Assembly: GCA_041500225.1 (NCBI GenBank) | Contig: JBGQLV010000069.1 | Span: 1-11,109 of the forward strand | From: 0-14-3-00-41-53 sp041500225 | GTDB taxonomy: Bacteria; Nitrospirota; Thermodesulfovibrionia; Thermodesulfovibrionales; SM23-35 | Length of the DNA stretch: 11,109 bases | Reading direction: 5' to 3' | Shown: piece after piece, positions 1-5,948 of the stretch | How the letters are laid out: the number at the start of each line of letters is the position of its first letter | Position numbering within the stretch: position 1 is the stretch's first letter | Translations under genes and position numbers: made by a program | The notes under the pieces: model-generated | Database searches by the model: none | The model's input: the letters and a program-made list of their open reading frames with translations, nothing else | What the model was told of the DNA's origin: nothing

Positions 1-75
1 ACTTCGATCTTACTGCTGTGTGGTCTGCTGATAATCGGCCTTGCCTGGATCATTGTTCCTCCTCTTTCTATTTGA
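1..75 (+). CDS. C-terminal end of a membrane protein, cut by the window edge
   Basis: The frame beginning at base 1 is open for 24 codons and ends in TGA at 73-75. The encoded tail is strongly hydrophobic (ILLLCGLLIIGLAWIIVPPL), as expected for a last transmembrane helix followed by a very short tail. It runs towards the minus-strand mazF operon, so the two units converge with about 100 bp between them. I see no clear hairpin terminator in that gap. The family cannot be named from 24 residues. The reading rests only on the uninterrupted hydrophobic frame. Confidence 0.5.
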   Translation, partial: TSILLLCGLLIIGLAWIIVPPLSI

Positions 76-178
76 AAAAGTAGGTTGATCATGACCCCAA
101 GCGGCCCTAAGAATCAATTACATTTGTTACGTATAGCACCTACAAGGAGAGATTGCGCGAAAGAATAAAGACTCTTGA

Positions 179-538
179 TTACAGGTCGTAATTTTCAAAG
201 TCGATATTAAGCACTGCAGCTAATGCTTCTGTAATTTCTCGCATTTCGGAATCTGAAAGCTGACCTATTTTTCTGACAAACCGTTCTTGGGATAATGAGC
301 GCACTTGGAAGGCATCAGCTGCCGAGGGCTTGCTGATTCCATTATGGTCATTAGGTGTTAACCTTACCATCCATGGCGCTTTCGTGTAATTTTCTTTCCA
401 TTCAGTAATAGGGACAATTACCTTTAAAGGCAGGATACCAATGGAGTTATCGTTAACAATTACAGCAGGGCGGGTCTTTCTTAATTCAACACCAACTGTG
501 GGATCCAGATTAATTAGCCAGATCTCACCTCTATGCAT
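179..538 (-). CDS. mazF: MazF/PemK-family endoribonuclease toxin
   Basis: This 119-residue protein belongs to the CcdB/PemK/MazF fold, whose members are sequence-specific mRNA interferases that arrest translation. Visible family features are the first strand RGEIWLINLDP (3-13), the RKTRPAVIV segment (20-28) and the VPIT segment (42-45). R23 and T45 fall where the catalytic Arg and Thr of Bacillus subtilis MazF lie, and the later SAADAFQVRSL segment matches the conserved QIR/QVR strand. The length is normal. The ATG at 538 is preferred over an in-frame TTG at 556: it gives an 8-nt overlap with the upstream gene, and the protein then begins with the usual M-x-RGEIW. No good Shine-Dalgarno precedes it, so translation is probably coupled to the gene before it. 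It is the last gene of a three-gene operon. The partner antitoxin is not a recognisable MazE. Confidence 0.9.
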   Translation of the reverse strand: MHRGEIWLINLDPTVGVELRKTRPAVIVNDNSIGILPLKVIVPITEWKENYTKAPWMVRLTPNDHNGISKPSAADAFQVRSLSQERFVRKIGQLSDSEMREITEALAAVLNIDFENYDL

Positions 539-839
539 GAAAGTCTTCACTGTCAAGGGACGTGAAGATTGTTAGTTCGCTATTTTCTTTGTAATCTGTC
601 AATAGAGCTTCAGCTGCCAAAGAAAGTTTCTTCTTTCTATCTCCTTGGACGGATAATTGTTTTCTTCCTAATTCTTCATTTATCTTTGCTACAAATATAA
701 TAGCAATGGGATAGGTTACATGATTGGAACTAACTTTAAGTGGCCCGTAATTATAACTCACAATTTCTTTCTGGAATTCTTTTCTCTCAGGACTCATATC
801 CCTTTCAGTTACATTTACAGAGCATATTTCTTTGGACAT
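531..839 (-). CDS. Small protein upstream of mazF; candidate non-canonical antitoxin
   Basis: A 102-residue protein of no family I recognise with certainty. It occupies the antitoxin position: its end overlaps mazF by 8 nt and its ATG shares a base with the stop of the preceding gene (TAATG). An excellent AAGGAGG ribosome site lies 4 nt before the start. It does not look like an AbrB/SpoVT MazE or a ribbon-helix-helix protein. The first 70 residues are mixed (predicted strand VTYPIAIIFVAKI, then a basic GDRKKK stretch). The end, from about residue 74 (AAEALLTDYKENSELT) to the acidic tail TSLDSEDFHA, resembles from memory short antitoxin-like proteins encoded before PemK/MazF toxins in cyanobacteria (ELTAFTALDGEDF-type tails). 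I infer that the tail binds and neutralises MazF, and that the N-terminal part may be a DNA-binding or partner-binding domain. There are no transmembrane segments. Confidence 0.7.
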   Translation of the reverse strand: MSKEICSVNVTERDMSPERKEFQKEIVSYNYGPLKVSSNHVTYPIAIIFVAKINEELGRKQLSVQGDRKKKLSLAAEALLTDYKENSELTIFTSLDSEDFHA

Positions 840-1678
840 TAACCCTCCTTTGGATTCAAAGTTGTATTAAAATAATGCTTTCTCTGCACCCATTTAAATC
901 CTTCATGCTTAGTGATCGCCGCTATCTCTATTGGTCCTCCAACCGTTGGAGCTCCAGGAGCGAATCTTGAAAATTGGACAGTTGTCTCTACTAAGAATGC
1001 AGCTAAATCGATAGCATCTTGAATTGGCATGGGTGGTAATACCATGGGTACCATTAACCTACTTTTACACAAATCAATTATTCTCTGTATTTGGTCAGCC
1101 TCTAAACCGACTTCTCCCAGTACCTCAGGTAGCTTTGACCCGAACCCCAAATACAATCTTGTGATTGCCTCCGGCTCACCATTCCATGTCAGGCCAATTT
1201 CATTTTGCTGCCTTATTATATAGGGGCCACTACACTGCCCATTTAAGATATCAATTTTCCATTCCTCGGCTAAAGGCTGTCTCGAAGAATAGCCGACAAT
1301 CATAAAGCCTAAAATAGGCTTTTCCGTCCAATCCCTGAATGCTTCAATATAGTTCTGGTCAAATATAAATTGCTTAAACTTATTTGCAATTTCTTGAATG
1401 GTATAATTATCAGGATTAATTTCCTCAGGCCCCGGCTTTGTTATTAACTCTCTAAAGTCTTTCGCCAAAGTGGATATTGATGACTGACCAATACTTCCAG
1501 AACCCCATGTTATCGCTCCTATAGGAAATCCTTTTCTCAAATTGAAAACTTTATTTGCCTTATCGTATATGTTTACCACTCCAGTGGCGCCTGAAGGAGT
1601 ACGACCCAAAATTGTCGCAGCACTATCGGCTGCTAAAACAATTCCATCATTTACTTTCATTGAAATGGCAATTGTCAT
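839..1678 (-). CDS. Proteasome beta-subunit-like Ntn hydrolase (peptidase family T1-like)
   Basis: A 279-residue protein with the plan of a 20S proteasome beta subunit. It opens M-T-I-A-I-S-M-K-V-N-D-G-I-V-L-A-A-D-S. Removing Met exposes Thr1, then Asp falls exactly at mature position 17, and the NKVFNL segment puts a Lys at mature 42 where the proteasome has Lys33 followed by LF, implying a loop about 9 residues longer. Further matches are the GAITWGSGSIG strand, the PILGFMIVGYSS core strand and the C-terminal GGPIEIAAIT, parallel to archaeal GGMIDVAVIT. The region equivalent to Asp166/Ser169 (RFAPGAPTVGG) is not conserved. The length exceeds the roughly 200 residues of an archaeal mature subunit because of internal insertions. 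The start at 1678 is chosen because a ribosome site AAAGGAG precedes it and the longer reading would start upstream of the promoter. It is the first gene of the mazF operon. Proteolytic activity is inferred, not shown. Confidence 0.75.
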   Translation of the reverse strand: MTIAISMKVNDGIVLAADSAATILGRTPSGATGVVNIYDKANKVFNLRKGFPIGAITWGSGSIGQSSISTLAKDFRELITKPGPEEINPDNYTIQEIANKFKQFIFDQNYIEAFRDWTEKPILGFMIVGYSSRQPLAEEWKIDILNGQCSGPYIIRQQNEIGLTWNGEPEAITRLYLGFGSKLPEVLGEVGLEADQIQRIIDLCKSRLMVPMVLPPMPIQDAIDLAAFLVETTVQFSRFAPGAPTVGGPIEIAAITKHEGFKWVQRKHYFNTTLNPKEG

Positions 1679-1700
1679 ATACTCTATTCTCCTTTGCCCA

Positions 1701-1729
1701 ATTATAGCATAACTGTTAAGTATTAATAA
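1701..1729 (-). promoter_or_regulatory. Promoter of the Ntn hydrolase/small protein/mazF operon
   Basis: Read on the minus strand, a perfect -10 TATAAT (1701-1706) is preceded by TGC, giving the extended -10 pattern TGnTATAAT. A weaker -35 candidate, TTATTA (1724-1729), lies 17 nt upstream. Transcription would start near 1694, leaving a leader of only about 16 nt that is mostly ribosome-binding site (AAAGGAG, 1689-1695). This implies the three genes are transcribed independently of the cupin gene upstream. Confidence 0.6.
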
Positions 1730-1858
1730 CAATTACCATTTGAAGGCTTCATGAATGGCCTGCACATAAATGCTCAAAATTTCAGGAAGGAGGTCTTGCC
1801 CCCAACCCCCATCATTCTTATGCATCTTATGCCCCGTACTATGTTTTGACGCTGTCAC

Positions 1859-2296
1859 CTACTGATCGGTAGGCGCCATAACCGTGTTGGGTGTCCCTAT
1901 TTCCCCTGTGTAAAAGACAATAAGCACCACCGGCGTCGTGCCGAGGTTCTTCCCGTTATGAGGGATATTAACGACCTCTACAATACCGTCGCCGGCAGTG
2001 AAATGGTATGTGTTCCCGCCTCTTACCTCCACAGTCAGGTTCCCTTCCTGCACATAGGCGTAAAGGGGAACAGGATGGCTGTGCCACCCTGTTTCAGCGC
2101 CAGGCTTAATTTTCACTTTCATAGCGGTTATTTCTGGCCTTTCAGTATTCAGATATTTCGCAGGATAATTGCCGGTCGTTGTGGTTGTCTTCAAAATTAG
2201 CGTTGCTTTAACTCCAGAGGCATAGTCACCTGCCACGGCAATATACGGAACTCCGAAAACAAAAACAACTAATATAATGATGAGATGTTTTCTCAT
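1859..2296 (-). CDS. Exported small cupin-domain protein
   Basis: The 145-residue protein starts at the ATG at 2296, which has a GGGAGGA ribosome site 5 nt upstream. A longer in-frame reading adds 25 residues with no ribosome site and would bury the signal peptide. Residues 1-22 form a typical signal sequence (MRKH, a hydrophobic core of about 14 residues, then YIAVA before GDYASG), so the protein is probably periplasmic or secreted. A single cupin barrel follows. The metal-binding motif is WHSHP (H72, H74) with a possible acidic ligand at E84 (YVQEGNL), and the second motif is NIPHNGKN (H113). Single-domain cupins of this type bind a metal and can be dioxygenases, isomerases or simple ligand binders, so the substrate cannot be told. 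It sits alone between a VapC module and the mazF operon, about 180 bp from each coding region or more. Confidence 0.8.
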   Translation of the reverse strand: MRKHLIIILVVFVFGVPYIAVAGDYASGVKATLILKTTTTTGNYPAKYLNTERPEITAMKVKIKPGAETGWHSHPVPLYAYVQEGNLTVEVRGGNTYHFTAGDGIVEVVNIPHNGKNLGTTPVVLIVFYTGEIGTPNTVMAPTDQ

Positions 2297-2510
2297 GTAG
2301 TCCTCCCGAACAGCTTTTTTGTATTGTAATAGACTAAGCACAAGGAATCCATAGCTTTTAAAAAAGCGCACAAATTGACCGGCATTGATTCCGTTTCTTT
2401 AGAGTGGTACTCCGCAGTTATTAAGAATTGAAACAGTTATCGGGTACAGTAAAGAATAATGTTTTGAACCTTGATCAATATTCACTTTGCGGTATAGTGT
2501 AACTCTTCTG

Positions 2511-2906
2511 CTACCTTCTCTTCCAAATCGTATTGATCTTATATTGCTTAATAAGAGGATCAGAGGTTATTACCGGTAGTTTTTCCAATTGAGCCTGGGA
2601 AACAATTATACGGTCGAAAGGGTCTCTATGGAGAGGAGGCAAATTGAAAACATGAAGGGCATGACTTGCCTGTATCGGCAGGGTTTGAATAGTATTTATT
2701 GCTAATTGATCAGATATGAACCTGTCAGGCTTATCCGGAAGTTTTATCTTCCCAAGTTGAGATTTTATTGCTATTTCCCAGCAACTTGCAGCGCTAAAAA
2801 ATAACTCATTATCACTGTTAGAAACTATCTCTCTGATGTATGCCGGTAGTTGAGTATCATCTGTTATCCACCAGAGAAAAACATGGGTATCTAACAGGGC
2901 TTTCAT
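2511..2906 (-). CDS. vapC: VapC-type PIN-domain ribonuclease toxin
   Basis: A 131-residue single PIN domain. The acidic metal-binding residues are all visible: D6 in LLDTH, E44 in SCWEIAIKSQLGKI, D95 and D98 in HRDPFDRIIVSQA, and D116 in ITSDP. The subgroup with LLDTHVFLWW and RDPFDR normally pairs with Phd/YefM-type antitoxins. Such toxins cleave RNA (tRNA or rRNA loops in studied cases) in a Mg-dependent manner. The start ATG overlaps the stop of the antitoxin gene as ATGA, so the two are translationally coupled. The length is normal and no key residue is missing, so the toxin is presumably active. Confidence 0.93.
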   Translation of the reverse strand: MKALLDTHVFLWWITDDTQLPAYIREIVSNSDNELFFSAASCWEIAIKSQLGKIKLPDKPDRFISDQLAINTIQTLPIQASHALHVFNLPPLHRDPFDRIIVSQAQLEKLPVITSDPLIKQYKINTIWKRR

Positions 2907-3136
2907 TTTTCAAACTCTTTCAGAATATCTTCAGGTAAAGGTTCAAAAAATTCTTTAGATAAGGTAATACGACCTTTTGCTGTTCCGGGAGAACGCTTAC
3001 CGGTCTTGTGTTTTAAAGGCACTATACGAGCAACAGGTGTGCCTGCCTTCGCAATAATAATTTCTTCCCCGCTTTCAACCCGACTTAAGATACGGGAAAA
3101 ATGGGTCTTTGCATCATGTACATTTACCGTAATCAT
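2903..3136 (-). CDS. Phd/YefM-family antitoxin partner of VapC
   Basis: A 77-residue protein with the Phd/YefM N-terminal DNA-binding fold (ITVNVHDAKTHFSRILSRVESGEEIIIAKAGTPVARIVPL, about residues 2-42; given here by its outline) and a C-terminal tail (SKEFFEPLPEDILKEF) of the type that wraps around and blocks a PIN toxin. The start is supported by a strong AGGAGGTG ribosome site at 3144-3151. Together with the downstream vapC it forms a type II toxin-antitoxin operon. By family knowledge the antitoxin, with the toxin as co-repressor, binds the operon's own promoter. The direct repeats over the promoter at 3161-3185 are the likely operator. Confidence 0.92.
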   Translation of the reverse strand: MITVNVHDAKTHFSRILSRVESGEEIIIAKAGTPVARIVPLKHKTGKRSPGTAKGRITLSKEFFEPLPEDILKEFEK

Positions 3137-3157
3137 TTGTATTCACCTCCTGTCTTT

Positions 3158-3186
3158 ATATTAGACTAAGTCATTAGCTAAGTCAA
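3158..3186 (-). promoter_or_regulatory. Promoter and probable operator of the phd-vapC operon
   Basis: On the minus strand a -35 box TTGACT (3181-3186) and a -10 box TAATAT (3158-3163) are separated by exactly 17 nt. Between and over them lies an imperfect tandem repeat on the plus strand: TTAG(A)CTAAGTCA at 3161-3173 and TTAGCTAAGTCA at 3174-3185, each containing CTAAGTCA. A further inverted copy of the core (TGACTT) lies near 3204-3209. Repeats overlapping both boxes are what an autorepressed toxin-antitoxin promoter should show. The expected transcript start, about 3151, leaves a very short leader that begins at the ribosome site. Confidence 0.7.
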
Positions 3187-3265
3187 GTAGGTATTTTTGT
3201 CAATGACTTGAATTGAATTTCGGCAACAGATGATTCTATTGCAGGTTAAATACACTATTACGGGT

Positions 3266-4474
3266 TCAGATATTGTCCAACGCCTGCTTCAGGTCGGCGG
3301 TCAGGTCGTCCACGTCCTCCAGTCCCAGCGCTATGCGAACCAGGTTGTCCACCATGCCGATCGAGCGGCGGTAGTCCTCCGGGTAGTCGAAGAATGACAT
3401 CGTCGACATCTGCGTTACCAGGCTTTCACTGCCGCCGAGGCTGGGCGTTATCAGGAACAGTTCCAGAGAATCAATGAACTTGCGGGTTTCCTTGTCACCG
3501 CCTTTAAGCAGGAAGGTGATTACGCTGCCAAAGCCGCGCATCTGCCGGATTGCGATTAGGTGGTCCGGGTGCGACTCCAGGCCGGGATACCAGATCTTCT
3601 CGATTTTCGGATGCGACTCCAGCATATGGGCGATAGCCATGCCGGCGCGGTTATGATGCTCCATACGGAGCGCAAAGCTCTTCAGTCCTCGTTCGAGAAG
3701 GAAACAGGTGAATGGTCCGGGTGTGGCACCAATCATCCGCTGCATGCGGTAGAGGTTGTTCAGCAGATTATGTTTACCAAGGGTTACGCCTGCCAGCAGG
3801 TCGTTGTGGCCGCCGAGATACTTGGTGGCGGAGTGAATGACGATATCCACGCCTAACTCCAGCGGCTTGATATTGTAAGGTGTGGCCAGCGTAGCATCTA
3901 TGATGGTCATTATGCGGTGCTGCTTGGCGACTTTCACTATTGCAGGGATGTCCAGCACACGCAGGTAGGGATTGGTCGGCGATTCGGTAAAGATGATGTT
4001 GGTGTTGGGTTGGATTGCTTCAGCGATGACCTTGGCAGTCGGGTCCACCAGCGAGACTTCTATGCCGAACTCGGATAGGAGGCTTGTGGCAAAGTCGCGA
4101 GTCTGGCGATAGCAGTCGTTAGTAAAGATGATATGGCCGTTGCGGCGCATATAGGCCAACAATGTAATAATCACTGCGCTCATGCCGGTAGAAAATAGCA
4201 CTGCCCTTTCGGCGCCCTCGATGGCTTCCAGCTTGCGTTCGCATTCCTGCTGGGTCGGATTGCCATAGCGGCCGTATTCGTGCTCGCGCACCACCCGGCC
4301 TTCGCTCTTTGCCTTCATGAACTCCAGCACCTCAGCAGTGGAGTCGAAGTAGTAGTTAGAGGTCTGGACGATCGGTGTGGAGACTGAGTAGTAGGCTTTG
4401 GGAGTTCGGCCCATGCCGTGTATGGCGAGAGTGGCTGATTTCCAGTTTTTCCTGTTTGACGACTTTTTAGACAT
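3266..4474 (-). CDS. Cystathionine gamma-synthase-like PLP enzyme (trans-sulfuration family, plant-like)
   Basis: A 402-residue fold-type I PLP enzyme of the Cys/Met metabolism family. The PLP Schiff-base lysine is K218 in HSATKYLGGHNDLLAG. D193 (IIDATLATP) would pair with the pyridine nitrogen. Y67 and R69 in YGRYGNPT supply the phosphate grip from the neighbouring subunit, and Y122 is in NDCYRQT. Segments such as YGRYGNPT, GHIIFTNDCYRQTRDF, FTESPTNPYLR and the end LGGSES..DNLVRIALGLED are, from memory, closer to plant cystathionine gamma-synthase than to E. coli MetB. It would join an activated homoserine with cysteine (or sulfide), feeding methionine. A lyase role cannot be excluded. The start at 4474 follows GAGGAGGG and overlaps the threonine synthase stop by 8 nt, so the pair is coupled. 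High GC matches that gene and not the flanks. Confidence 0.85.
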   Translation of the reverse strand: MSKKSSNRKNWKSATLAIHGMGRTPKAYYSVSTPIVQTSNYYFDSTAEVLEFMKAKSEGRVVREHEYGRYGNPTQQECERKLEAIEGAERAVLFSTGMSAVIITLLAYMRRNGHIIFTNDCYRQTRDFATSLLSEFGIEVSLVDPTAKVIAEAIQPNTNIIFTESPTNPYLRVLDIPAIVKVAKQHRIMTIIDATLATPYNIKPLELGVDIVIHSATKYLGGHNDLLAGVTLGKHNLLNNLYRMQRMIGATPGPFTCFLLERGLKSFALRMEHHNRAGMAIAHMLESHPKIEKIWYPGLESHPDHLIAIRQMRGFGSVITFLLKGGDKETRKFIDSLELFLITPSLGGSESLVTQMSTMSFFDYPEDYRRSIGMVDNLVRIALGLEDVDDLTADLKQALDNI

Positions 4475-5822
4475 TGGTTTCCCTCCTCTTCTGCAAAGCT
4501 TGCTGGAGAGCTTCTTTAACTGCGTCCACACGGGGCGGCAACTCGATCGGTTTGTTGGCGAAACGGCAGGGGAAGTCCAGCTTTTCCTCGTGGTAGCGTA
4601 CCTTGAAGTCTGTAAACTTCAACCCATGCGCTGTGGAGATGACCACGACGCGCTCGGACTTGTCAATCTTGCCGTCCCTGAGCAGTTTTATCAGCGCCGC
4701 CAGCGCGACGCCGGTGTGCGGGCAGCTTAACATGCCGGTGGTGTCACCGAGCGCGGCGGCATCTGCCAGTTCCTGTTCGGTGGCTTGCTCGACGATGCCA
4801 TTGAACTGCTTCAGCGTGCGGATGGCCTTCTCAATGCTGACTGGATTGCCAATCTGGATGGCATTGGCCAGTGTCTTTTGGGCCTCGATCGGCTCAAAGG
4901 TCTCGAAATTTTTCAGATACGAACGGTAGAGAGGGTTAGCACGCTCAGCTTGGGCAACAACAATGCGCGGCAGCTTGGTAATAAGACCAAGGTCACGCAT
5001 CATAAGAAGGCCGCTGCCCAGCGCGGAGACGTTCCCAAGGTTACCACCGGGGATGATGATTACGTCAGGAGTCTCCCAATCGAATTGCTGGACGATCTCG
5101 ATGCCAACGGTTTTCTGACCCTCGATGCGTAAAGAGTTCATAGAATTGGCCAAATAGATCGTCTCATCCCTGGTGATTTCCTGCACGATGCGCATGCAAC
5201 CGTCGAAGTCGGTATCCAGCGACAACACCAGCGCACCGTTGGCGATTGGCTGGACGAGCTGCGCGACCGAGATTTTACCCTTCGGCAGTAATACGATGGA
5301 CTGGATGCCGGCAGCAGCACAGTAAACCGCAAGCGCGGCCGATGTGTCGCCGGTGGACGCACAGGCGACTGCCTTGATCGGTGCGCCCTCGCTGATCATC
5401 TGCTTGACCTGCGATACGAGCACCGTCATGCCGAGGTCCTTGAACGAGCCGCTGTGGGAGTTGCCGCAGAGTTTGATCCAGAGATCCTTCAAACCAAGCA
5501 TCCTGCCGAACCGCTCGGCCCAGAACAGGTTAGTGCCGCCCTCGTAAAGAGAGACGATGTTGTTATTGTCAATCTGTGGCAGAATCCATTCTTTTTTGCC
5601 CCACACGCCGGAGCCGTAGGGCCACTCGGTAGACTTGTAGCGTTCCTCGAACAGCTTCATCCACGCCTTGGCATTGCGGCCGGCAAGGGCGTGGAGGTCG
5701 TGCTGCACTTCCAGCAGAGAGCCGCACGTCTTGCAGCGATAGACGATCGAGTTGAGCGGATAACTCGCTCGGCACTGCTGGTTGATGCATTGAAACCAGG
5801 CTCGATATGACATAGGCACCAT
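4467..5822 (-). CDS. thrC: Threonine synthase
   Basis: A 451-residue fold-type II PLP enzyme converting O-phosphohomoserine to threonine. The N-terminus carries a zinc-ribbon-like set of cysteines (C12, C17, C30, C33), as in the longer archaeal and bacterial threonine synthases. The PLP lysine is K128 in NSHSGSFKDLGM. The SLYEGGTNL entry motif (91-99), the ACASTGDTSAALA loop (154-165) and the glycine loop PGGNLGNVSALGSG follow in the usual order. Late in the chain come a GDTTGMLSCPHTGVALAAL stretch and the VVVISTAHGLKF strand. Two ATGs are possible, at 5822 and 5813, and neither has a Shine-Dalgarno. A TATAAT box only 12 nt upstream would give an almost leaderless message. It is the first gene of a two-gene operon with the cystathionine gamma-synthase. 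GC content is visibly higher than in ligA. Cysteate synthase, a close relative, is an alternative. Confidence 0.9.
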   Translation of the reverse strand: MVPMSYRAWFQCINQQCRASYPLNSIVYRCKTCGSLLEVQHDLHALAGRNAKAWMKLFEERYKSTEWPYGSGVWGKKEWILPQIDNNNIVSLYEGGTNLFWAERFGRMLGLKDLWIKLCGNSHSGSFKDLGMTVLVSQVKQMISEGAPIKAVACASTGDTSAALAVYCAAAGIQSIVLLPKGKISVAQLVQPIANGALVLSLDTDFDGCMRIVQEITRDETIYLANSMNSLRIEGQKTVGIEIVQQFDWETPDVIIIPGGNLGNVSALGSGLLMMRDLGLITKLPRIVVAQAERANPLYRSYLKNFETFEPIEAQKTLANAIQIGNPVSIEKAIRTLKQFNGIVEQATEQELADAAALGDTTGMLSCPHTGVALAALIKLLRDGKIDKSERVVVISTAHGLKFTDFKVRYHEEKLDFPCRFANKPIELPPRVDAVKEALQQALQKRRETNV

Positions 5823-5833
5823 TTTCAGAATTG

Positions 5834-5839
5834 ATTATA
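5834..5839 (-). promoter_or_regulatory. Candidate -10 box for the thrC operon
   Basis: TATAAT on the minus strand, 11 nt before the first ATG of thrC. No convincing -35 stands 16-18 nt upstream; TTGACG occurs farther away (near 5872-5877). If it is used, transcription would begin only a few bases before the start codon, which would agree with the missing ribosome site. This is a weak call based on one hexamer. Confidence 0.3.
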
Positions 5840-5881
5840 ACACAGCATCTATGTATAAAATGATAATGACCGTCAAGGGAT

Positions 5882-5919
5882 CCCGAAAGCTTTCGGGACT
5901 ACACCCCTCTTAAGAGGGG
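5882..5919. repeat. Two adjacent 16-bp perfect palindromes between ligA and thrC
   Basis: CCCGAAAGCTTTCGGG (5882-5897) and CCCCTCTTAAGAGGGG (5904-5919) are both perfect palindromes, six bases apart. They stand just downstream of the ligA stop in the direction of transcription and upstream of thrC. Each can fold as a hairpin with a 6-bp stem and a 4-base loop. The minus-strand side after them lacks a clean U-run, so a classical terminator is not established. They could be a terminator pair, a REP-like repeat or protein-binding sites. Confidence 0.65.
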
Positions 5920-5948
5920 ATTTTCCATACTTACAATCAACTCTTTCG

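Noticed and set aside
91..168. Plus-strand frame of 25 codons starting ATGACCCCAAGC
   Set aside because: No good ribosome site, no hydrophobic or conserved pattern, and length within chance expectation.
76..178. Possible bidirectional terminator between the converging membrane-protein gene and mazF
   Set aside because: GTAGGT and ACCTAC are about 50 bases apart and not followed by a T-run; no convincing hairpin.
740..1223. Plus-strand open frames opposite the small protein and the Ntn hydrolase gene
   Set aside because: Antisense to well-supported coupled genes; low-complexity Ser/Leu/Ile composition without motifs.
1679..1732. Longer Ntn hydrolase start at 1732
   Set aside because: It would lie upstream of the extended -10 promoter, lacks a ribosome site, and would put 18 residues before the nucleophile Thr.
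1733..1858. G-rich stretch (GGGGGTTGGGGG on the minus strand) as a possible G-quadruplex or decayed gene
   Set aside because: Only two G-runs of five, not the four needed, and no frame resembling neighbouring proteins was found.
4398..5810. Several open frames on the plus strand and one in another minus frame within thrC and CGS
   Set aside because: They are shadows kept open by the high GC of the two real genes; no ribosome sites or recognisable domains.
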